Assembly: GCF_900115635.1 (NCBI RefSeq)
Contig: NZ_FOXE01000003.1
Location: 1 to 64,000 of the forward strand
Direction of reading: 5' to 3'
Length of the DNA: 64,000 nt
DNA from: Oscillibacter sp. PC13
GTDB taxonomy: Bacteria > Bacillota > Clostridia > Oscillospirales > Oscillospiraceae
Positions within the stretch are counted from its first letter, which is position 1. Each line of letters begins with the position of its first letter. The notes beneath the pieces are model-generated. The model was not told the DNA's origin and did not search any database. It saw nothing but the letters and a program-made list of their open reading frames with translations. Positions 63,909-64,000 of this stretch are shown piece after piece. The position numbers were made by a program, and so were the translations under genes.

Positions 63909-64000
63909 CTATTTTTTTCGCCGCTCCCTTTGCTCCGGCAGATACAGCAGCTCCTCAAAGCTCTTGATATACACGTCGCAGAAGCCCCGCATTTCTTTTT
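63909..64000 (-). CDS. C-terminal end of an unidentified protein (partial at window edge)
   Basis: A minus-strand frame enters from the right edge and stops at TAG (63909-63911). The last residues read MRGFCDVYIKSFEELLYLPE followed by a basic tail. The window holds too little to identify it. It converges on the nfnB terminator. Confidence 0.5.
   Translation of the reverse strand, partial: KEMRGFCDVYIKSFEELLYLPEQRERRKK

Overview
The window reads as a chromosome segment of a strict or near-strict anaerobic, sporulation-lineage Firmicute, most likely of the Oscillospiraceae/Oscillospirales gut group. The basis is inference from gene content: a V-type ATPase operon in the order seen in Enterococcus (ntpFIKECGABD), an electron-bifurcating NfnAB pair, a flavodiiron protein, a SpoIIM-family protein, AGGAGG-type ribosome binding sites, moderately GC-rich coding DNA and AT-rich sigma-A promoters. 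Most of the window is ordinary chromosome with short intergenic regions and many clear intrinsic terminators.

Layout. 1-430: tail of an IS110-type transposase and two hairpins. 429-6480: a c-di-GMP phosphodiesterase-like membrane protein, rpmE, a flavin reductase-like protein, hflX, a small Xre-regulated module, a GNAT and a YigZ-family protein. 6720-8560: MarR, mobA and an AhpD-like protein. 8847-16547 (+): an unusual redox operon of lipoyl-domain dihydrolipoamide dehydrogenase, DMSO-reductase-family molybdoenzyme, two four-cluster ferredoxins, an isolated N-terminal domain of aldehyde:ferredoxin oxidoreductase (AOR), and an FAD/NAD oxidoreductase. 16607-22007 (-): a convergent molybdenum cofactor operon (moeA-moaA-moaC-MOSC-moeA-like-mog-mobB) with its own promoter and a long folded leader ending in a terminator, a strong candidate for a Moco riboswitch. 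22097-23850: superoxide dismutase, tRNA-Arg and a coiled-coil division-type protein. 24143-33062: V-type ATPase whose c-ring subunit carries the sodium ligand set. 33095-34300: flavodiiron protein.

34318-42900 is an accessory island. It holds a large serine recombinase lacking its catalytic domain, two small unrecognised genes, a giant SLH-anchored surface protein, a small serine resolvase and a possible leader peptide. It appears to split a terminator hairpin whose two halves now sit about 8.5 kb apart. 42953-64000 returns to housekeeping: asnA, spoIIM-like, gltX, trpS, wecA/wecB-like genes, a YuiD-like protein, a D,D-carboxypeptidase, an odd P-loop ATPase, nhaC, rpoD-dnaG, a phosphopantetheinyl transferase, a CBS protein, a Crp/Fnr regulator and nfnAB.

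How it fits together. The molybdoenzyme operon, mobA and the Moco operon form one functional neighbourhood of about 15 kb. Its most interesting part is an AorABC-like electron-transfer module in which the AorB homologue has lost its catalytic domains and is paired instead with a DMSO-reductase-family enzyme and a lipoyl-carrying Lpd. The substrate of this system cannot be read from the sequence. moaD, moaE, moeB, molybdate transport and lipoate ligase genes are not in the window.
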